From NCBI RefSeq assembly GCF_037996645.1, contig NZ_JBBMXV010000004.1, positions 550,424 through 614,423 of the forward strand: DNA of 64,000 bases. The letters run 5' to 3'. Numbering within the stretch: the stretch's first letter is position 1; each line of letters opens with the position of its first letter. Below are positions 59,614 to 64,000 of this stretch, piece after piece. Under the pieces are notes generated by a model. It ran no database searches and had not been told where the DNA came from. It saw only the letters and a program-made list of their open reading frames with translations. The translations under genes were made by a program, and so were the position numbers. Source of the DNA: Halalkalicoccus tibetensis (GTDB lineage: Archaea > Halobacteriota > Halobacteria > Halobacteriales > Halalkalicoccaceae).

Positions 59614-60390
59614 ATGGAACTGAATCATAGACGGCGGGGAGCCGGCGAACCGTTGCTTCTCGTTCACGGGCTAGGCGGCAGTTGGCGGACGTGGGAGCCC
59701 GTGCTCGACGCGCTGGCCGCCGAGCGCGAGGTGATCGCGGTCGACCTCCCCGGCCACGGCGAGACCCCGCCGCTGTCCGGCGAGACCTCGATCGACACGC
59801 TGGCCGACTCGGTCGTCTCCTTCCTCGAGGCCCAGGATCTCCAGGAGGTCGACGTCGTCGGCAACTCCATGGGCGGGCGGCTCGTGCTCGAGCTCGCGCG
59901 CCGCGGCGCGGTCGGCGACACCGTCGCGCTCGCCCCCGGCGGGTTCTGGACGGGCTGGGAGCGGTACTTCTTCTACGCGACGATCGCCCCGTCGATCCGG
60001 CTGGTCCGGCTGCTCCGGCCGGTCCACGACCGGCTCGCGGCGAGCGCCGTGGGCCGAACCCTGCTGTTGGCCCAGCTCTCGGCACGGCCCTGGGATCTGC
60101 CCGCGGACGTCACCGCCGAGGAGCTGCGGACGTTCGCCGACTCGCCGGTCTTCGACGAGCTCGTGCACCGACTGGCCTTCGGTCCCGCCCAAGAGGGGAC
60201 GGGATCGACGCCCGGCACGGTCACGATAGGCTGGGGCCGCAAGGATCGCCTGACGCTGCCCCGGCAGGCGAAGCGGGCCATGAAGCGGTTTCCGAACGCC
60301 CAGGTGTACTGGTTCGACGACGGTGGCCACTACCCACACTGGGACGTCCCCGAGGAGGCGGCGCAGCTGATCCTCCAGACCACCGACTGA
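59614..60390 (+). CDS. Alpha/beta-fold hydrolase
   Basis: A 258-residue hydrolase. LLLVHGLGGSWRTWEPVLDAL carries the oxyanion-hole HG, VVGNSMGGRLVLELA the nucleophile elbow with catalytic Ser near residue 89, GWGRKDRLTLP the acid residue Asp, and GGHYPHWDVPEEAAQLI the catalytic His. A lid region in the middle (TGWERYFFYATIAPSIRLVR) is hydrophobic. Such enzymes split esters or C-C bonds of small molecules; the closest types are haloperoxidase- and meta-cleavage hydrolase-like. No signal peptide, cytosolic. Stand-alone, with the amidase gene 111 bp downstream. Confidence 0.85.
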   Translation: MELNHRRRGAGEPLLLVHGLGGSWRTWEPVLDALAAEREVIAVDLPGHGETPPLSGETSIDTLADSVVSFLEAQDLQEVDVVGNSMGGRLVLELARRGAVGDTVALAPGGFWTGWERYFFYATIAPSIRLVRLLRPVHDRLAASAVGRTLLLAQLSARPWDLPADVTAEELRTFADSPVFDELVHRLAFGPAQEGTGSTPGTVTIGWGRKDRLTLPRQAKRAMKRFPNAQVYWFDDGGHYPHWDVPEEAAQLILQTTD

Positions 60391-60501
60391 CTCCCTAGAG
60401 GGTGACAGGCTCCCGGAGGCGGATCGGTCGGTCCGCATCACATACGATCGCACGTGACTAGGGGAACCCTTAACATCTCCCCCGTCATATATCATGTATA
60501 T

Positions 60502-62112
60502 ATGTCGTATGAGGATAAGAGCAGACAAACTAGCAGTATTTCTTCCGAGGACGAACCATTTGTGGATCTCGAGGTGGGCGGAAACACGGGCGTGACGGGC
60601 CCGGTGGCCCCGGAGACGGCACCGGAGCTGAGCGATGCCGGTACCCCCGTCCCGTCCGCGGTCGCCGACGAGCGGTTCGACCCCTTCACGTCGGCCGCGG
60701 CGCTCGCGGAGCGGATCCGTGCGGGCAGGGTGTCGCCGGTGGAGGTCGTCGAGCTGTTCCTCGACCGTATCGAGGCCCGCGACGGCGGGCTCAACGCGTT
60801 CGTGACGGTGATCCCCGAGCGAGCCCGCGCCGCCGCGATAGAGGCCGAGCGGGCGGTCGCGCGGGGCGACGAACTCGGAGCGCTCCACGGCGTCCCCTTC
60901 GGCGTCAAGGACGTCGATTCGGTGACCGGCGTCCGGTTCACCTCCGGGTCGGCCGCCTTCGACGGGCGGATCGCCAAGGGGACGAGCCACGCGGTCCAGC
61001 GCTTGCTCGATGCTGGGGCAATCGTGATCGGTACCACGAACACCCCGGAGTACGGCTACATGGGGAAGACGGACAGCCTCGTCGCCGGGCCGACGTCGAC
61101 GCCGTTCAACCTCGATCTGAACTCGGGCGGCTCCTCGGGCGGGAGCGCGGCGGCCGTTGCCGACGGGCTGATCCCGTTCGGGACGGGCAGCGACGGGGCC
61201 GGCTCGATCCGAATCCCGGCGTCGTTCACCGGAACGTACGGCTTCAACCCCTCGTTCCGCCGGATCGCCCGCCCCGAGGGCACGCCCTTCGAGGGCGGGT
61301 CGACGTTCACCCAACAGGGCGTCCAGACGCGAACCGTCGAAGACACGGCGCTCGCGCTTTCGGTGATGGCCGGGCCCACCGCTACCGACCCACACTGTCT
61401 TCCAAACGACGTAGACTACCTCGGCGCGCTCGAGAAAGGTGTCGAGGGGCTGAAGGTCGCCTACTGCCCCGATCTGGGTGTCTACCCCGTCGACCGGCAG
61501 GTACGGGAGGTCATCGACGAGGCCGTCGAGACGATCAGCGAGGCCGGCGCGACCGTCGAAGTGATCGACGTCGACCTCGGGCTCGAGTACGAGGAGCTCA
61601 TCGAGTCGCTGCGGATCATGTGGACGACGGCCTACGCCGAGGTCGCCGGCAACCTCATGGCCGACTACGGTATCGACGTTGTCGGGGCCGACCGCGAACT
61701 GTTCCCCGACGAACTGATCGGGCTCGTCGAGTACGGCCGGTCGCTGAGCGCGATGGACGTCGCGATGAACAACAGGCAGCGGACCCGGATCCACCGGGGG
61801 ATCCAGGCGGTCTTCGAGGAGTACGACCTGCTCGTGACCTCGACGCTCTCGGTGCCGCCGTTCCCGAACGACGAGCTCGGCCCGACCGAGATCGAGGGCG
61901 TCGAAACCGACCCGATCCTCGGCTGGCTCATCACGGCCGTCTTCAACATGACGGGCAACCCGGCGGCGTCGGTCCCGGCGGGGCTCACCGACGAGGGTCT
62001 CCCGGTCGGGATGCAGCTCGTGGGCCCGCGCCTCGCCGACGAGACCGTCCTCGCGGCGAGCGCAGCCTACGAGACGGTGAACCCGTGGTACGCCGACTAC
62101 CCGGGGCTGTAG
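60502..62112 (+). CDS. Amidase-signature family amidase
   Basis: A 536-residue amide hydrolase with the Ser-cisSer-Lys triad: Lys136 in FGVKDVDS, Ser211/212 in NSGGSSGGSAAAVADGL, and nucleophile Ser235 in DGAGSIRIPASF. The C-terminal GNPAASVPAGLTDEGLPVGMQLVG is diagnostic. The first 60 residues are a polar, probably flexible extension not seen in GatA. The ATG at 60502 starts after an AT-rich ATATATCATGTATATATG stretch, so the promoter lies directly upstream. The ThDP-enzyme gene begins 62 bp after the stop on the same strand, suggesting a two-gene unit for an aromatic or branched amide. Confidence 0.88.
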   Translation: MSYEDKSRQTSSISSEDEPFVDLEVGGNTGVTGPVAPETAPELSDAGTPVPSAVADERFDPFTSAAALAERIRAGRVSPVEVVELFLDRIEARDGGLNAFVTVIPERARAAAIEAERAVARGDELGALHGVPFGVKDVDSVTGVRFTSGSAAFDGRIAKGTSHAVQRLLDAGAIVIGTTNTPEYGYMGKTDSLVAGPTSTPFNLDLNSGGSSGGSAAAVADGLIPFGTGSDGAGSIRIPASFTGTYGFNPSFRRIARPEGTPFEGGSTFTQQGVQTRTVEDTALALSVMAGPTATDPHCLPNDVDYLGALEKGVEGLKVAYCPDLGVYPVDRQVREVIDEAVETISEAGATVEVIDVDLGLEYEELIESLRIMWTTAYAEVAGNLMADYGIDVVGADRELFPDELIGLVEYGRSLSAMDVAMNNRQRTRIHRGIQAVFEEYDLLVTSTLSVPPFPNDELGPTEIEGVETDPILGWLITAVFNMTGNPAASVPAGLTDEGLPVGMQLVGPRLADETVLAASAAYETVNPWYADYPGL

Positions 62113-62173
62113 AACCCGAGAAGAGCCCGTTCGTGAGCACCCCTTTTTGACGGCTCCCTCCCTATCGGGGGGC

Positions 62174-63856
62174 ATGCCGACAGGATCCGACCTCTTCGTC
62201 GCGGCCCTCGAACAGTACGGGGTCACCCACGTCTTCGGAAACCCCGGGACGACCGAGCTCCCCGTGCTCGATTCGCTCGCCGACAGCGGGATCGAGTACG
62301 TCCTCGGGCTTCACGAGGACATCGCAGTAGGGATGGCCGGCGGCTACGCCAGCACCCGGCGGTATCACGCCGACGACGATCCGTCGGTGCTGCCGGTGGG
62401 CGTGGCGAACCTCCATCTCGCGCCGGGGCTGGCCCACGGGTTGGGGAACCTCTACGCCGCGAAGATCGCGGGCGCGCCCGTGGTCGTCACCGCGGGCAAC
62501 CACAGCGCCGACTTCCGCCACGAGGAGCCGATCCTCTCGGGCGACCTGGTAGGGATGGCCGAGGAGTTCACCAAGTGGAGCGCCGAGGTGCTCGACGTCG
62601 ACGCGCTGCCCGCGATGGTCCGCCGCGCGTTCCGGACCGCGCTCACACCCCCGACCGGCCCCGTCTTCCTCGGCCTCCCGTTGGATACGATGATGGCCGA
62701 GACCGACGCCGAGCCCGAGCGGCTGGGCGAGATCCCCACCGCCGGCCGCGGCGACCGGAGCCAGATCGACCGGGCCGCGGAGCTGCTCGTGGCGGCCGAG
62801 AGCCCCGTCCTAGTCGTCGGCGACCACGTCGCCCGCGCCGGGCGCGACGCCGTCGACTCGGCGGTGACACTCGCCGAAGCCGCCGGCCTCCGCGTCCACG
62901 GCGAGATCCTCGCCTGCGAGGTGAACTTCCCGACCGCACACGAGCAGTGGGCGTCCTACATCCCGCCCGACGAGGAGCTGGCCGCGGAGTTCATGGACGC
63001 CGACACGCTGGTGTTCGCGGGCTGCTCGACCAACACGACGCTCGTCCGCCACGAAAACCCCCTCGTGGACCCCGAGACGACCTGCATCCACCTCGGCCAG
63101 GACGCCTGGGAGCTCGGCAAGCACCAGCCCGCCGACGCCGCCGTGCTCGGCGACCCCGGCGAGGTCATGGCCGAGCTGGCCGACCGCGTCGCGGAACGGC
63201 TCGGCGACGCCGCCCGGCGCGAGCGCCTCGAACGCGTCGCGGGGGTTCGCGAGTCGATCGCCGAGCGCCTGGCGTCGGTCGGGACCGGCGACGGCGAGGA
63301 CGACCCCCGCGCCTCGAAGACCGAACTGGTCGACGGCCTCCGGGAGGGTGCCGCCGACGCGTACGTCGTCGACGAGGGCGTCACCTCGAAGTACGTGCTG
63401 TTGAACCGGTGGCCGCTCGAGCCCGAGGGGATGATCTCGAACAAGGGCGGCGGGCTGGGCTACGGGCCCCCGGCGGCGATCGGGGCGGCCGTCGCCGAAG
63501 GGGAGCGCGAGGCGCCGCGGGACGTCGTGGGCTTCGTCGGCGACGGCTCCTATCTCTACTACCCCCACGCGCTCCACACGGCCGCGCGCCACGGGATCGA
63601 CCTGACGGTCGTGGTCGCCGACAACCGCAACTACCGCATCCTGAAGGACAACACGATCAAGCTCCTCGGGGGAAGCGATGCCGATCACGACTACGTCGGG
63701 CTGGACTTCGAGCCGCCCGTCGACATCCCCGCCAACGCCGAGAGCCACGGGGCGGAGGGACGGTCGGTCGAGACGCCCGAAGAGATCGCCCCCGCCGTCG
63801 AGGACGCCCTTTCGAGCGACGGGCCGACCGTCCTCGACGTCCTGATCCACGACTGA
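62174..63856 (+). CDS. ThDP-dependent enzyme of the benzoylformate decarboxylase/acetolactate synthase family
   Basis: A 560-residue three-domain ThDP enzyme. The PYR domain has the catalytic Glu48 in LGLHEDIAVGMAGGYA and the GNPGTTELP turn; the central domain follows; the PP domain has GDGSYLYYPHALHTAARHGIDLTVVVADNRNYRIL, the cofactor-binding GDGS-N motif. The NPGTTELP start and HEDIA pattern favour benzoylformate decarboxylase- and 2-oxoacid decarboxylase-like members over acetolactate synthase. Substrate likely a 2-oxo acid from the amidase product or an amino-acid pathway. The ATG at 62174 is chosen; a TTG at 62147 in frame would add nine unlikely residues. Confidence 0.85.
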   Translation: MPTGSDLFVAALEQYGVTHVFGNPGTTELPVLDSLADSGIEYVLGLHEDIAVGMAGGYASTRRYHADDDPSVLPVGVANLHLAPGLAHGLGNLYAAKIAGAPVVVTAGNHSADFRHEEPILSGDLVGMAEEFTKWSAEVLDVDALPAMVRRAFRTALTPPTGPVFLGLPLDTMMAETDAEPERLGEIPTAGRGDRSQIDRAAELLVAAESPVLVVGDHVARAGRDAVDSAVTLAEAAGLRVHGEILACEVNFPTAHEQWASYIPPDEELAAEFMDADTLVFAGCSTNTTLVRHENPLVDPETTCIHLGQDAWELGKHQPADAAVLGDPGEVMAELADRVAERLGDAARRERLERVAGVRESIAERLASVGTGDGEDDPRASKTELVDGLREGAADAYVVDEGVTSKYVLLNRWPLEPEGMISNKGGGLGYGPPAAIGAAVAEGEREAPRDVVGFVGDGSYLYYPHALHTAARHGIDLTVVVADNRNYRILKDNTIKLLGGSDADHDYVGLDFEPPVDIPANAESHGAEGRSVETPEEIAPAVEDALSSDGPTVLDVLIHD

Positions 63857-63913
63857 ACGCGGGTGCGCGCGCGCCATCCGGTACCCGAGGCGGGACGGAC
63901 GGCTTGACCGGTT

Positions 63914-64000
63914 CTACCGGGAGAACTCGATGGCCGCGCCCTGCCCGAAGCCGACACAGAGCGTCGCCAGTCCGCGTTCGGCGTCGCGCTCGATCAGTTC
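63914..64000 (-). CDS. Thiolase (acetyl-CoA acetyltransferase) C-terminus, partial
   Basis: The gene enters from the right edge and only its last 28 codons are inside. They read ERDAERGLATLCVGFGQGAAIEFSR and stop. GLATLCVG-x-G-x-G is the C-terminal active-site motif of thiolases, where the Cys acts as the acid/base in the second half reaction. Non-decarboxylating thiolase or a haloarchaeal acetyl-CoA acetyltransferase subunit; the length and class cannot be judged. Convergent with the ThDP enzyme gene (57 bp). Confidence 0.85.
   Translation of the reverse strand, partial: ELIERDAERGLATLCVGFGQGAAIEFSR

Noticed and set aside
59671..62226. Open frame of 851 codons on the minus strand
   Set aside because: Runs through the alpha/beta hydrolase and amidase genes in antisense; both of those have complete active sites, this frame has none.
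1..64000. CRISPR arrays, insertion sequences, tRNA or rRNA genes
   Set aside because: Looked for regularly spaced long repeats, transposase motifs with terminal repeats, and tRNA-like cloverleaf strings; none found. The 13-bp repeats in the par region have no spacers and are too short for CRISPR.

Overview
The window is haloarchaeal (class Halobacteria) DNA. The proteins are strongly acidic, codons end in G or C almost throughout, many genes have TATA boxes 25-31 bp upstream of the start codon (leaderless or near-leaderless transcripts), and secreted lipoproteins carry twin-arginine plus lipobox signals. Typical haloarchaeal families are present: an AbrB-PhoU fusion, an archaea-specific SMC-related protein, DUF7544, XdhC and GvpA relatives. 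The genus cannot be fixed from the sequence. I see no rRNA, tRNA, CRISPR array or intact insertion sequence.

Layout. 1-4.9 kb is a sugar locus: the end of a GH3 glycosidase, a Gfo/Idh/MocA sugar dehydrogenase, a GH4 glycosidase, an SDR oxidoreductase and mannonate dehydratase (uxuA). 5-17.8 kb is mixed housekeeping: methylglyoxal synthase, a 4TM P-loop fusion protein, a split MgtE-type cation transporter, a PAS/GAF histidine kinase, a VOC dioxygenase, a dicarboxylate symporter, AbrB-PhoU and an SMC-like coiled-coil ATPase. 17.8-21.3 kb holds decayed genes (a metallo-beta-lactamase nuclease tail, a tricarboxylate transporter permease, an internally deleted DUF7544 gene) around a C45 acyltransferase.

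21.5-43.2 kb is a purine-scavenging island. It encodes OHCU decarboxylase, uricase and 5-hydroxyisourate hydrolase; an M20 allantoate-type amidohydrolase, a DUF3830 protein and an allantoinase/hydantoinase; an IclR regulator and an NCS2 nucleobase permease; a two-subunit molybdenum xanthine dehydrogenase with XdhC; and, further on, a BMP-type nucleoside ABC importer with a nucleoside hydrolase. Together these could take up nucleosides and bases and oxidise them through urate and allantoin to allantoate and beyond. The island is split at 33.9-36.7 kb by a ParA-like ATPase, a small acidic partner gene and a gene-poor region carrying phased 13-bp repeat arrays that look like a partition site.

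43.2-64 kb holds a frameshifted second sugar dehydrogenase, a PadR regulator, small zinc and membrane proteins, a GshA-like ligase, a full MgtE, an MFS carrier, a MutS-family protein with an HhH N-terminus, a tungstate ABC transporter (tupCBA order on the minus strand), the 5' remnant of a trehalase gene, a solitary gvpA-like gene, a BCCT osmolyte transporter, a cold-shock protein, an alpha/beta hydrolase, an amidase followed by a ThDP-dependent decarboxylase-like enzyme, and the end of a thiolase. Five decayed or frameshifted genes in 64 kb, plus an unusual orphan gene, mark this as an actively eroding accessory region.
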